Part shown: in pieces, positions 1 to 11,065 of the stretch
How positions within the stretch are numbered: position 1 is the stretch's first letter
How the letters are laid out: each line of letters begins with the position of its first letter
DNA from: Thamnaconus septentrionalis
Lineage: Eukaryota; Chordata; Actinopteri; Tetraodontiformes; Monacanthidae
Length of the DNA: 64,000 bases
Assembly: GCA_009823395.1 (NCBI GenBank)
Contig: CM020510.1
Coordinates: 5,062,773-5,126,772, forward strand
Reading direction: 5' to 3'
Program-made: the position numbers and the translations under genes
Notes under the pieces: generated by a model
Told to the model about the DNA's origin: nothing
Seen by the model: the letters and a program-made list of their open reading frames with translations, nothing else
Database searches by the model: none

Positions 1-389
1 AATTCTGGATTGATCTTCTTTGACTCATGAATAATTAATTCTCCCACAAACACTCACACAACAGGAAGTATGTCACCAGCCAGCAGTTGCGCTCACAGCC
101 GCCAATTTGTGGACATTGTGCACTACTAAATTCAAAAGTTAGAGTACATTCACACTTTTGAAAAAACTAAGATGAAGACGTTCAGTAAGAAACTTTTTAC
201 GTTCTTGTTTTGTTTTTTTGTTTTTTATTATTTTAAGCTAATTCAGCCAAATACAGCTTGGAAGTTAGTAATTGTACAGGCAAACTTTAGCTTAACCCGG
301 AACGCTGGTTGGGGCAAATGCTGCACATTTGGACACGAATGCAAATGTCCAGGTGTGTTTATGTGTTTTTTACTTCTGTAATTGTAATA
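1..389. other. Gene-free AT-rich flank
   Basis: No gene or recognisable element is visible here. The sequence is AT-rich and unique, and T-runs around 206-232 are the only low-complexity part. A short open frame at 172-381 starts at an arbitrary ATG, has no recognisable domain and is not believed to be coding. Confidence 0.6.
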
Positions 390-469
<80 letters not shown>

Positions 470-470
470 T
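390..470. repeat. (AT)n microsatellite
   Basis: Uninterrupted AT alternation runs from about 397 to 465, with imperfect TATAA edges on both sides. It is one of three AT arrays of roughly 70 bp or more in the window. The tyrosine/isoleucine open frames across it on the minus strand are artefacts of the repeat. Confidence 0.97.
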
Positions 471-2780
471 GACTCTTGACTTCTTGACTCTTGTTCCATC
501 ATTTTGCTGTACAACCTGCAGACTGTGGCCAGTGCGGCTGCAGCCCTCTCCAAACACAACACAGTCTCATTGTGCCATCAGTGCGCATCTGCTTCAGAGG
601 ATCGTGCTCGTAGCCCCCCCACCCCCAACAGCTCTGAGCAAATCAGGTTCACAAACTGCCAACTGCTGTAACCAACACAGATCCCTGAGCTGTCAGCAAC
701 CATCACATGTGCCAGGGGGAGACAAATTGAGAGACAATGAGCTGAGACCTATGACACCCAGCCGCCGCCTATTACGCAGGATCAGTCGTCGATTCATTTT
801 CTTTTCCACCTTTGAAAAAAATAAATAAATAATCGGCAAGCAACTTCAAAAGACAAATCCAAATTCTGCTCTGGAAATTCTGCAAACAGACAGCAATTGT
901 GAATTGTGTGCTTCCGAGGAGAACTGACACTTCACTGAGCCCCGCCCCCCTCACCTGTCCAGCTTGTTCTCCTTTGACAATGTCAGCAAAGACGGAAATG
1001 TTCAAAATGTCCAATATTCAAAATGCGAACGTTAAATTCACATTTTCAGTGTATTGCAGTTTTTGCAAGTCACCAGAACACGATGTGACAACTGAAGGGG
1101 GGCTCTGAACCCCAAGTTAGATTTTAATCAGTGATGGACATTGACAAGTATATTAAGTTATACATGTATATACATTTTAACTTGTGAGGAAGAGACACTG
1201 TGATGCGAGTTCAGCAGGTACACTCACATGAATCCCAAAAACCCCAATGAACAGGAAGGACAGCAGAGTTCTTATTTATATTTTATCCGGCTTTGGTTTT
1301 ATTAAAAATCTGGCCACTATGACCCCAAACATAATATTTCAAAATATTTGTTTGAACATGCCCAGACCTGTCTGGTACCTACGGGTACCACTGCACACAG
1401 AATAAAGTGAAAAATGAGGTGTTCTTATTAATTTTTGATGCATTCTGCTGCTCCTGCGGTCCCGTCCGCGGCCGACAACATCCATATCCCCCACTGGGTT
1501 TTCCAGGAATCAATTTTAACGATTCCTTCTGGACCGACTTTGACTTTAAAGGCTGGACTGGATGGTGGTGGCTTTTGGTGGGCGTGGCAGTCACTAACAG
1601 CGAGGAAGCTCAGCGATGTTTGAACAGAAATCAGAAAACTTGACGAGCCTTCGGTCCCTGAGCACATTGGCAAGGTTCAGAACCTCAGTCAAAGGCTGCA
1701 GGTGGATCTTCCCACTCTGCCTTCGCTCTGCTGTGACTTTTTAAACGTTTGCTTGTGCATTTCCCTGCACAGCTTCTTTATGACCAGGGGACACGGAAAC
1801 CCAGGAAAGATGCTGATCTTTGCACACCGAACACATTGTCGAGTCGCCCTTTTGAAACCTGTTACAAGAAAAACATTTTGCTCACTTTGCAGCTTCCTTC
1901 GATCACTTTGGCCTCCTTTATAGGAACGTGAAATAGATATAATGGGCTGAAAGGAAATGAAGTAAACAAGATGCCGTTCATTGGCAGTCATGCCTATAAA
2001 GACTAACGTTTCTTTTTCTTCCCCAAACTAGAATCACTTGCGATGAGCAGAATGTGGTTTTAAAACATTTTCTCTTCTTCCTCTCTGCGGTTCTAACAGT
2101 CTAGTGTGTGGCTGATTAGCAGGACGCCCTAGCGGGACCCTTATTCTTCCTTCTCCATGGATGCCGTGCCCGGTCAACCTGTTCCTTTTGTAAGTGCCGC
2201 CGCCAGCCGCGGGCAGGAGCAATCTCCCCGAGACGATGCTAAACGCAGTAAATTCAAGGCAATTACCGGGAAGGGGAAGGAAGGAGCGCTATTCATTGGC
2301 GTGTCAGCTAGCGCCAGGCTGAGCACTTTCATGGCAACCAGATGAAAAAAATAAAAATAAATAAATAACAGTGCAGGCTCTCATGTGTGTCAGCAGGGGA
2401 AAATCTCCCCACTTCACCAACACGCTTTGTCCTCGTTCCTGCGATCGTTTTCGCCGCCGAGTTCGTAACAATTATTTCCCGTTGGAGCCAGAAAGATGAT
2501 GATAATTAGCAGATGATGATGTTTTGCCAGGAGCATCAGCTGACTGCGGTGGGTGATTGTTCTGATTGGCTAGCGGTGCCCGGGCAAAGTCCTCATCACT
2601 GCCAAGGCTGCTGTCACAGGAAGTGCCCTCTTGGATCACATCTGCTCACATCCTTCCAGGGTGGGATGGTGAATCACTATTGCTACAGCTCACGGTCGGG
2701 CCTCGAACCTCACAGCGTGACGTACATGTCATGCTAACTGTCGCCTTCGCAGGTGGTGAAACTTTCTTTTTTTTTTACCG
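471..2780. other. Unique non-coding stretch with no gene
   Basis: Mostly unique sequence with no recognisable exon. A small KpnI-type dyad lies at 1373-1390, with arms TGGTACC and GGTACCA around a 4-nt loop. The stretch 2090-2480 is richer in CpG and contains a TAATTAGCAG-like homeodomain core near 2504. Overlapping open frames on both strands around 1379-1673 carry no domain and look like chance. Confidence 0.5.
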
Positions 2781-2802
2781 TGTTTACATAGTGTTTACAT
2801 AG
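2781..2802 (+). promoter_or_regulatory. Tandem forkhead-type motif, two 11-bp units
   Basis: The 11-mer TGTTTACATAG is repeated exactly, head to tail, at 2781-2791 and 2792-2802. Each unit contains TGTTTAC, the core bound by forkhead (FOX) factors. Adjacent identical cores on the same face of the helix could suit paired binding, but the duplication may equally be replication slippage. The site assignment is an inference from the motif only. Confidence 0.3.
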
Positions 2803-4203
2803 TGTCCTTCATCATCAGAAAACATGTGTCCTTGCTTTCCTGAGCATTGAGCGCCGCTGCACAACACGCAAATTATGTTTTCTGGACAATTTCTTTACTT
2901 GTACACCAATAAATTAATAATTAAATAAATAAAACGTGGTGAAAACTTGTTATGCCTTTTTTCTCAAGTTTGCATTGGGAGCAAACTACTGTGGTCTTCG
3001 CAAAGCCCACAGCCCAGAATGCATTTTGTTCCAGCCAGCTGAGGTTGGAAACGAAAACAACAATAACAACAAAGTCCTCAATTCAAATATCACCCAGCTT
3101 TCACTTCCTTTGTAGCAACTTCTACCCTTCTTCTGAGTTTGCTCTTGTCTGTTCCTTAAACAGCAAACTAAGTCATGCAGCAGCAGCAGCAGTAGCGACT
3201 TCCACACATACCTCAACTGCCAATCTTCCAGACTGACCGACTTATTCAGAAAAGAAACCGCAAATTGCTGAATAAACAGCGCATTACAGCTGCAGCCATC
3301 GGAGAGATAAACACCTGTTAATTCCCCAAACCCTATTTTTTTTTTTGTTCCCTTCTTTCACCGCCAACACGCCGCCTGCAGGGAGATGCAGCCGGAGGTT
3401 GAAGCCTTTTCCTTCATGGTGTTGTCCCTTCTCTTGTCCCTGCTCGCTCTGTCCTGCAGCCACCACACTTGAAATGTTCTCCACCCTACTGTGACCAGTC
3501 AGAGGAGCAGGTGAACATTAGCCTATGGCTGCCCCTTGGATTTGCTAATGTGTGCCGTAAACTTTGCCCGTCGACAGGAAATTGCTGATAAATGTCACAG
3601 AGTCCACCGCCGCTCTGGTCTTGGGAGAAGTTTGGAGACATCTGAAGGCTGCAGCAATGGCCGATCGGACTGTTTCTCCAGGCGCTTGTTTCTGTTTTAC
3701 TCGGTTTATTTGAGAAATCTGACAGCCATTCAGCTGGTTTTTATTTTTCATTTTTATATTTCATCTTTTTGAGATGAAGCATGACCCTGTGGTTAGGCGA
3801 TGGGAGAGTCAGTCAAAACAGCGTCTTCTGCGTGCATACAGATCCGGACGTGGAGGCCGATTCAGGGTTTGAGCAGGATGATTGAGTGGAACCTTCCAGT
3901 GCGCCGGCGATGAAGAGGGAGAAAGGAAGGAAGAAAAGTGGGGATATTTCAGAGATTGCTGCGTTAAAACGGGAATGAAAAAAAAAACTGATTGTTGGCC
4001 TTCTGAGAGTCTGTCAGCGTGTCGGCTCTGGAAGAGTTGGGTTGAACACGTCAACGACACATTTGGCGTTTGTGCTGTAATAACTTTGGGGCCAATTTGG
4101 ATCTTCGGAACTTGGACGTGATTGACCAACTACTTATCATCCTGCTTGGGAGCTTACAAAGTGCTCTATGTATAGCATTACTTTAAAAAAAAAAAACCTG
4201 ATA
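2803..4203. other. Unique non-coding stretch with no gene
   Basis: No exon is recognised. A (GCA)n-like patch sits at 3176-3195 and short A/T runs occur at 3337-3348, 3979-3988 and 4183-4196. Short open frames at 2952-3236 and 3809-4129 show no domain. Confidence 0.5.
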
Positions 4204-4228
4204 GGATCTCCTGCGGCACAGGAGATCC
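4204..4228. repeat. Perfect 10-bp inverted repeat (hairpin)
   Basis: The arms GGATCTCCTG and CAGGAGATCC are exact reverse complements separated by the 5-nt loop CGGCA. There is no poly-T tail or flanking duplication showing a terminator or transposon. In DNA it could be a cruciform or a dimeric protein site. In RNA it would form a compact 10-bp stem. Confidence 0.8.
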
Positions 4229-4933
4229 ACCTGCATTTTAAACGATTGGCACACATGCTGGACACAAACTGTTTATCCTCTTTCCCTCAGCAGGGAGGTC
4301 AGGATACGGGTGGAACAGTTTCTGACAGTCCAAACAATCCAGAGTGCGGCGCTGCCACCTGCCTCAGGAGAGCTAAAGTTTGTTTTTGTGTTCCTGTTCA
4401 ACACTTGCTGACAATTTTTTCATCTTCTCATTGTTTTTCTGACAAGTTGGAGACTTGGAGACCTTTCAAACAAAGTCTCCACCTGGCTGTCCGAGTCAAC
4501 CTGAAAGTTAAGGTCATTTTTCCTTAAACCAACAAAACATTGCACATGGATAAATCAAGCAAGGAAAAACACGGGGGCTTTAGAATCTGTTTTTGCTTTT
4601 GGAGAGAGGAAAAAAAAACTCTCCACAGTCACCTATTAATTCCAGCAATAATGGGAAAGAAGCAAAAAATCTGCTTCCAAACTGAAGAGAAAAAACAAAT
4701 GTGAAAAAAAAAAACCCTCAGTCTTCCCAAGCACAGCAAGCCGACTGAAGGCATTGACCTGCAGCTGCAGCTTCCCTTTATCACCTCCCAGCCAATCAGC
4801 AGCATCACAGGTGCAGCCAGTCACCTGATCAGCAGAGAAAACACACAGTGACATGGAATTCAGTTCCTTGACCCCCAAACACACTCAAAACCTTTTTAAT
4901 TTAAATGTGTTTGCATGTTGTTTATTCAATAAA

Positions 4934-4936
<3 letters not shown>
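4229..4936. other. Unique non-coding stretch with no gene
   Basis: Nothing recognisable as a gene. Several 8-11 nt A-runs occur between 4600 and 4720. The segment 4760-4830 has two CAGCTG/CAGCAG-type E-box-like motifs and a CCAATCAG CCAAT-box core near 4792, which is not enough to call a promoter. Confidence 0.5.

Positions 4937-4987
<51 letters not shown>
4937..4987. repeat. (CA)n microsatellite
   Basis: About 25 uninterrupted CA units. This is a typical teleost dinucleotide repeat and is likely to be length-polymorphic. Confidence 0.97.
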
Positions 4988-4990
<3 letters not shown>

Positions 4991-5204
4991 CACAAAGCAC
5001 ATTGAAAGAGCCTTCATTGAAATATTCCAGGGCTGCAAAGCAGCAAGGTTGTTTCTCTTTTTTTTCCCTTTCTGGATCTGTTTGGAGATGATTTTTTTCT
5101 TTTTTTTGCTGAAAATTGTAATGTCAGGACACTCACGGTCGCTCCCTTCTCGAAATTTAGTAGCAAAGAGGAAGCCTCTCATTTATTAATATCACAAGCT
5201 CACA

Positions 5205-5840
5205 AAGACCAAGATTAATGAGTTGCAATAATGATGCGCACCTGTGAAGAGACATTCACTTCAAGGACATTTAATCAAGCCTCCGCCGTCTCGGTTCTCG
5301 CCATGGTTCATCACCAGAATGTAGATTATTGGGGCTTGTTGCTTTTAAAATAAATCTCTGGCCACACAAAGGCATCCAGATCAGCTAATAACAGTGTTCC
5401 TGGAGTAAATATTAATGATATTTGCTTAAATCTCCATTAAATTACTGCATAGACGATAAGTTATTTTTTTCCTTAAAATGTATTGGCCATCATCATTTAT
5501 TATTTTATAGGCCATTGTTCTAATGTTGATATTGGATGGCAATATGTCCCTATGGTCATGGCTGTTATCACAAATCCTATTCTTGCCTGAATTTTATAAA
5601 AACATATTGTGTGGCCATTTAAGAGGAAGTGGAATCAGGAATCTTGCAAAATGCACAATATGAGAGACGTTGAGTGTCTGCGGAACACATCTGAGAGGTA
5701 ATTACCAGGCAACAATATGACTTCCCGACTGAGGCACCAACATATATATTATATATGTCTGCCACATTTGAATGAACTACCCGTCTAATTACCATGAAAA
5801 AAGAAAAGTGTGCCACAGCCTGTAGATGGAACATTACTAT
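5205..5840. promoter_or_regulatory. Candidate conserved non-coding element (enhancer-like)
   Basis: A 635-bp block without simple repeats apart from one T-run, unlike its surroundings. It holds many TAAT and ATTA homeodomain cores (for example around 5411, 5440 and 5765) and a CACAAAGGCATC SOX/TCF-like stretch near 5364. The hexamer GGCCAT occurs three times in one orientation at 5485, 5510 and 5613. No open frame spans it. I infer an ancient enhancer from its texture; alignment to other vertebrates would decide. Confidence 0.45.
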
Positions 5841-6055
5841 TTAATAATGAATTGTAAGTCGGGAAAAATCAAAGGTTCTTGCCATAAAGCGTGAAAAATA
5901 TGATAATATTATAAGCAGCCTTTCTTTTTGTGGTTTTGTTTTTCACGTACTATTCAGCTTGGTCTTCATATCTTTGATTTTCTCCAGCACTGCTTTATTG
6001 CACAAAAGGATTTCAACAAGCTGCAGACTTGCAACATGCAGCGACTTGTAAAAAA

Positions 6056-6089
<34 letters not shown>

Positions 6090-6731
6090 TCATTAGCCAC
6101 ATTTATGTGTTGTATTTACTCCATGTTTAGTGTGAACCAAGTTAACCTACTAATTCAGTGCCATGTTCTGCCGCTGCTTTGCTAACACGCTGCAACAATG
6201 TACACAAAGAAGGTACGCTATGTTATGTATGGAAAAAATCTTCTTGTAGCCTCACTTGCTGCTGCATTTTAACTTTAAGGCACAAGGGAGCTCATTAATT
6301 TACCAAATATCCTGCATGCAAACACATTCAATTTTAAGTCATACATTGATGTATTTGTTTTCCTTATATTTTGTGTTCCAGGAAGTGAAAACATTTTGCT
6401 CCTCCTCCTCTTCCTCCTCCCCTTGCAGGCGTAATCAGTCGGAGCGCTGAAGGCGTCCGTCAGTCAAGCCGGGCAGACGTGCCAACAGCCCCCCTGGCGG
6501 CTTTTCTCACCGTTTATTTTAATCATATCTGACACATGATTGGACGAAACCCCTTCCAGCCTTTCCAGGACCTTCCCGACCCACCCGGAAGAAACATTCT
6601 GGTCTCAGAGGAGCTCCGTGTGGATGTTTTCCTCAAATTCCTGCCTAAACTGGGTCTCCGGTAATGATTGCACCTGCTTATGCAACGGAGCTGCATGAGT
6701 CAGATCCTGGTCGGAGCCGTGGAAAGAGAAA

Positions 6732-6733
<2 letters not shown>
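5841..6733. other. Non-coding stretch with A-run and short AT array
   Basis: Contains a run of about 24 A at 6050-6073 directly followed by (AT)n to 6090, the layout often left by a poly-A-tailed retroposon, although I see no retroposon body upstream. A (TCC)n patch lies at 6401-6421. The part 6420-6660 is more GC-rich. No gene is seen. Confidence 0.5.

Positions 6734-6780
<47 letters not shown>
6734..6780. repeat. (GA)n microsatellite
   Basis: About 23 GA units, purine on the plus strand, flanked by GAAAAGGAGAG. Such polypurine tracts can form triplex DNA. The Arg-Glu and Ser-Leu open frames across it are artefacts. Confidence 0.97.
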
Positions 6781-6781
<1 letters not shown>

Positions 6782-7260
6782 AGCTTTTCCAAACAGGAGC
6801 TTGCAGCGTTTCAGATGTGTTTCCACGCCGCTTTCGCCGTCTCTGTACTGTGGGAGTTTAATCTCATTCCAGCTGACAGACCCGCAGGCATGGCTTTCAA
6901 AAATATATATATATATATAAAATTATAAATATGAAGGGAGTCGAGGGGGAAGAGAGAGAAAAAAATAAACTATGAAACAAAATAAAATCGGAAAAAAAAA
7001 AAAAAAAAAAAAATTAGGACAGATTGGAGAAGATTTGGATTTTTTTTCCTGCCTTGTTCCAGAGAGCTGTGGTATTTGGCTTCCACTCTCTCTCTCTTTT
7101 CTCCCTGTGTCTGTCAGCATCTCTCTGTCACGCTTCCATTTTTTTTTTTTTTCGCCAGAGATTATTTTATCTTATTTGCCGGCGCTCTGGCCGTGCCGGC
7201 CATGGGGGCTGAGGAGGCTTTTATGGTCTAATCCTCCACAAAGCCAGTAATAACCTGTCA
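6781..7260. other. Low-complexity non-coding stretch
   Basis: Contains a short (TA)n at 6903-6919, about 22 A at 6992-7013 and 14 T near 7138-7152. The segment 7155-7255 is unique and includes a near-palindromic GCCGTGCCGGCCATGG stretch near 7189. No gene. Confidence 0.5.
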
Positions 7261-7340
7261 GTTCATCCCCGGCCAACCCTCTCTCACCCCGCCCCCCCAC
7301 ACCTCCCTTCCCCCCCATCTCTCTCCCACCTCCTCACCCA
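7261..7340. repeat. C-rich polypyrimidine tract
   Basis: The plus strand is nearly all C and T with runs of 7 C at 7292 and 7 C at 7310. The complementary strand has at least four G-runs and could fold as a G-quadruplex. No coding signal. Confidence 0.6.
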
Positions 7341-7999
7341 AGTTGCTGCCAACCATCCAGAAAAGATCCCAGAGTCGGGAAGGAAAGTGTGTCACAGGTG
7401 AGACCTGGAGGCAGGCGGCCACACCTCTGGCTGCAAAAACGGACACAAGCCACAGACTTTGTGAATGAAGTGAGTGGAAGGTCTGACGTCTGAGGCGGAT
7501 CTGTCTTTATTTCTGTCTCTGTCTCTCCTCCCGCAGCCCACCGCCATGATAAGAACTAATGGGAGGCGAGCAAGAGAGGACTGTGAGGAGAGTCTGGATA
7601 ATCTGAAATTGGAGGGGAAAAAAAGCACGCAAGAAAAAAAAAAAAGACATGAATTTAACACAAGACTCAAACACACTGAAGATGATCATGTTCAAGAGAG
7701 AAAAAACAACAACAAGGTAAACTATTCCAAAAGGCACAATTTTACTGTTTCACATCCAGAAAGTTTTGTCCACAGTCAAAACCGACAATCTTGCCAATTT
7801 CTCTCCTCCGCCAAACTTGGCCGAGAGTCACATCCCATCTCAGCCCATTCAATTTCTCAACGCTCTCTCTCTCTCTTTAATTTTTAATTAAATTCACCCC
7901 TTTCCCGCCCAAGAATTGTGTTTGTGCAACTGACAAAACTGGCTTTGAAAGGCAATATTCTCACCCCCCCCCGCACTCCCTACCAGCCAACAAAGACGT
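7341..7999. other. Unique non-coding stretch with no gene
   Basis: An open frame of 137 codons (7474-7887, plus) crosses this stretch. It lacks any domain, is lysine/serine-rich from A-runs, and overlaps frames on the other strand, so it is not annotated as a gene. The CT patch at 7861-7877 and the TTTAATTTTTAATTA stretch near 7876 are low complexity. Confidence 0.45.
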
Positions 8000-8120
8000 C
8001 CAACAACCACGGCGGCGATCCCTCTCAACATGACAGATTAGATATTAAGCCGGGCCGCGTTATGAAAATGCCATTCATATGTCCGTCGGATGTGATGATA
8101 GCGGCTGAGCTGACTACTGG
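8000..8120. promoter_or_regulatory. Candidate conserved non-coding element
   Basis: A compact unique block containing AGATTAGATATTAAG, TATGAAAATGCC and CATTCATATG cores, ending in GATGATAGCGGCTGAG. The GATA and ATTA core density and the lack of repeats contrast with the G-rich tract immediately downstream. Enhancer identity is inferred. Confidence 0.35.
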
Positions 8121-8130
8121 AAATGGAAGA

Positions 8131-8172
8131 GGGGTGGAGGGGTGAGGGAGGGGGCGAGGGTGGGTGGGGGGT
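8131..8172 (+). repeat. G-rich tract, G-quadruplex-prone
   Basis: At least six runs of 3-6 G within 42 bp (from GGGG at 8131 to GGGGGG at about 8166) with loops of 1-3 nt. This fits the G3+N1-7 quadruplex pattern on the plus strand. Confidence 0.7.
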
Positions 8173-9529
8173 TGAGGCTGTGAAAAGTCAAACTGTGCAA
8201 CACTGTCGGTTCAGTGGATTAACAAGTGGATTAGAATTCTCCACACGTAGTATGATTTTTTTTTCCCTCTCCAGAATGGGCTTAACTGTCAGATTATGTT
8301 TTCATTTGAAACGTATTCTGTCACAATCGCAACACAAAAACAAATCAATAGAGCTCGTTTGACCGTCCGCAAGGCTCCAGTGCTGCTCCGCCTGTGTGTG
8401 TGTGTGTGTGTGTGTGCGTGCGGGGTTCTTCCCCCTTGTTGGTTATTTTTAACTCCCCCTCGCCCTCGCAGGGCCTCGTTCCGGCCAGATGGAGTGTGTT
8501 TGGGGGTGACGCGGCAGCTCCTGCTCCGTCCGGCCTCGGCGCCTGTCACAAGGCATCAGGGTGACTCATCTCGGGAGGACGCGCTAACACATCATTGCCC
8601 GGGACTTTTCTGTGAGGGTTGATCGTCCGTGAACAATGCAGTGGCCGTCGCAGGGCGGCGCCGGGCCAATTCATCATCCGGCCCCTCGGACTGGAGGCGG
8701 AGGAGCCGCTGTTAAATTCATGAGTGGGGTGGTGGTGGTGGGGGGGGCTGTTTGCATTTCTTTTCCACCGGGATTGACAGCGACGCTACGTTTAGGTCTT
8801 TGTTTTTTTATTTTTTCCTCTTTACTGTTCTCGTATTGAGTCCACACACGCCTGCAGGAGCCGACAGTTGAGTTTCCATCAGCTGTTGGCCAAATTCTAT
8901 GCCAAACTTTTTCAAAAGTTGGCTTTAAAAGAAGCGATGAACGTTTTCATCGGCTGGTTTGCATCCAGTAAAGGAGGCTACGTGAAGCGCAGTGACGTCA
9001 TTGGACGATACTTGGTGGCTAACAGAATTAGCAGCCGCGGAAGAATGGAGAGAGGGTTTCTGGAAGTGCTGGTAACTAGTCGGAATTTGGAATTATTCTC
9101 GCGAGCAGCGCGTCTGCTGCTCGCCATGGAAACATCCACATTGACGCTGCTCACATCAGCTGAACATTCGCCACATCAGGATTTATTCTGCAAATGAGTT
9201 TCAGTGTAACATTTTGCACATTTGTCCAAAAAGACCAAAGCACTCCAAAATTTGAAAAAGTTTCTTCCAGAATTTTTGCTCTTTTCTTAAAATTCCTCAT
9301 GCTATGTTTGCAAAATGTGTGCGTTAAAAGGCTTTATGGTCATTCAACTATTGACTAGCAATTGCAACTTTTATCCATGCCTTCCTCTTTTTGGAAACAT
9401 TTTATTGTGAAGTTGTATGCTTTTCCGATATTTCTGACGTTCCAGTTCTGTTTCATTCGGCCGACTTGGATCTGAAATCAGGACGGGGGGAAGGGGAAGA
9501 GCGGTCAGCGGCAGCTGGAGCGTGACTTC
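8173..9529. other. Non-coding stretch with (TG)n and a CpG-rich part
   Basis: A (TG)n array lies at 8393-8420. From 8440 to 8720 CpG dinucleotides are frequent, as in a CpG island shore, but I find no TATA box, initiator or exon. The segment 8840-9200 is unique, and its 109-codon open frame (8868-9197) shows no domain. Nothing else is recognised to 9529. Confidence 0.45.
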
Positions 9530-9620
9530 TCCTCGCTGCTGCGTGCTCCTGTTATTGCCACTTTGAATCGCATTTCCATAATATTTGGGCATGTGATGGC
9601 TGTTCGCCCTGCAGCCAAAC
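9530..9620. promoter_or_regulatory. Candidate conserved non-coding element (short)
   Basis: A unique block with GTTATTGCCACTTTGAATCG, CATTTCCATAATATTTG and GGGCATGTGATGGC segments. It is about 90 bp with mixed composition and no repeat. Weakly supported. Confidence 0.25.
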
Positions 9621-10450
9621 CAGTGGGCGTTGGTGCCGTGCAACGACTGACCTGATAGAGACTGACCTGCTCCCTGCTGATGGCTCATCTCCATATTTCA
9701 CAGAGATGAAACAAAAAAAAAAGACAGCAAATATTTTGAGTTTTTATGTGTTCTGTCACTATATAATGCATTGATTATGTATGAGGTTCCAGCAGCAGTT
9801 TTGACGTTGCCCTGAGAACTCAATAAGGTTTGAGTGTGTTGTGCTTCCTACTGACAAGAAAAAAAGAAGCTTCGCCCTTTTACAACCAGGTGTCAGTTTC
9901 ACACCTGAATTTCTAAACCAGAATTAATTCCCCTTTTGAATTTCAAGTAATTCCAAAGTATTTTTACCGCGTTAATCTGCGCTAACACAAACCAGAGCTG
10001 GCACTCTTAAAAATAGCAAGTGTCGAGAGGACGAGACAAAAGGGGAATGCAAATAAATAAATTAATAAATGAAAGAGATGTGAATGCTTCACTGGTTGCG
10101 TAATATCATCAGAAAGACCAACAAAACCGAGCAAACGCACACAGCCTTTGTTGTGCGAGTGCATGTGCGGCTTCAAGAGAGATCGTGTTTGTGATAATAT
10201 TCCTCGAAGAGAAGTCGTGTTTCTTTCTCGCCGCCCTCTCGAGCCTCGGCTAGACTTCTTTGTTTCATGCCCAGGTTTTGTGCACAAAGAAAAGCTCCGT
10301 CCTTTTCACTTAATATAACAACAACAATGTATTATTATTTAATCAAATTTCCTTTTGTGCATCACGTTTGGGAGTTTTGTAATGTGTGGAGAGAAAACTG
10401 AGACACGGCCTATAAAGGGAATAGGTAAATAGGTGTTTATGTTGGAGTAG
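9621..10450. other. Unique non-coding stretch with no gene
   Basis: No exon or repeat of note except a short A-run at 9711-9722. The segment 10320-10440 is AT-rich and includes CCTATAAAGGG near 10409, a TATA-like string with no other promoter sign. Confidence 0.45.
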
Positions 10451-10463
10451 CGCCCCCTGGGGT
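10451..10463 (-). promoter_or_regulatory. CTCF-like core (11 of 13)
   Basis: Read on the minus strand the 13-mer is ACCCCAGGGGGCG, matching 11 of 13 positions of the CTCF core CCASYAGRKGGCR. CTCF is the vertebrate zinc-finger insulator and loop-anchor protein. The match rests on the core only; flanking positions were not scored. Confidence 0.3.
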
Positions 10464-10799
10464 AATTAGCATGCTGCCGGAGTTTGGCTGTTGGTGTTTG
10501 CTCGGTTTATTTCTTGTAAAATCCACCTTTGCTTCGCTGCGTATTTATGTTCAATAATCAGAGACCAGCACAGGTTGAAAAAACAAACCTGTGAATAGCG
10601 GTGAATTATCGGGACAACCATCCACCACACACTGGGCTCTGGATCTTCACATTCTCATCTAAATAACTTATTTCCTGCGCAGTAACACAATTCATATTTC
10701 CCTCCCCCTCATCTCCGGGTGAAACAAGCATCGCTTTTGAGAAGAAATATGTTTATTTTGAGGAACCGAGCGCACACACGCTCACACACACACGCACAC
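10464..10799. other. Unique AT-leaning stretch, possible enhancer fragment
   Basis: Includes TAATTAGCATGCTGCCGG directly after the CTCF-like core, and GTATTTATGTTCAATAATCA near 10541. No gene is seen. A CA-rich patch begins at about 10770. Confidence 0.35.
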
Positions 10800-11065
10800 T
10801 ACAGGAGACGATGCCTCGGAGACACGTTCATGTAATGGAGTGATTATTCCAAAATAATCAGCGGCGAGGCTTGCATAGGGAATCCGTTGCCCTGAAACCA
10901 AAAATGAAATATGCACGTCTCTGATTTTTTTTCCCTTTCTCCCAACAAATGTAAACCAACAGCCAGGCAGGACCGTAATACGGTCTCGCCAAAAGCGCTA
11001 ATTGAAGTTTAGCGTATTTCATCCCCTCACGCAAGTCAATAATGTTCCTGTATAGGAATAAATAA
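10800..11065. promoter_or_regulatory. Candidate conserved non-coding element with three dyads
   Basis: Unique sequence holding three short perfect dyads. They are TGATTATT-CCAA-AATAATCA at 10841-10860, ACCGTA-A-TACGGT at 10972-10984, and CGCTAA...TTAGCG with arms at 10996-11001 and 11009-11014. TGATTAT resembles PBX/HOX composite half-sites. Further cores include CAAGTCAATAATG near 11034. Enhancer function is inferred; the symmetry is directly visible. Confidence 0.45.

Noticed and set aside
243..562. Tyr-Ile repeat proteins on the minus strand
   Set aside because: Translation of the (AT)n microsatellite; the same applies at 37634-37896, 48561-48749 and 60478-60663.
6605..6928. Arg-Glu and Ser-Leu repeat frames
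   Set aside because: Translation of (GA)n; the same applies at 30400-30702 and 33646-34106.
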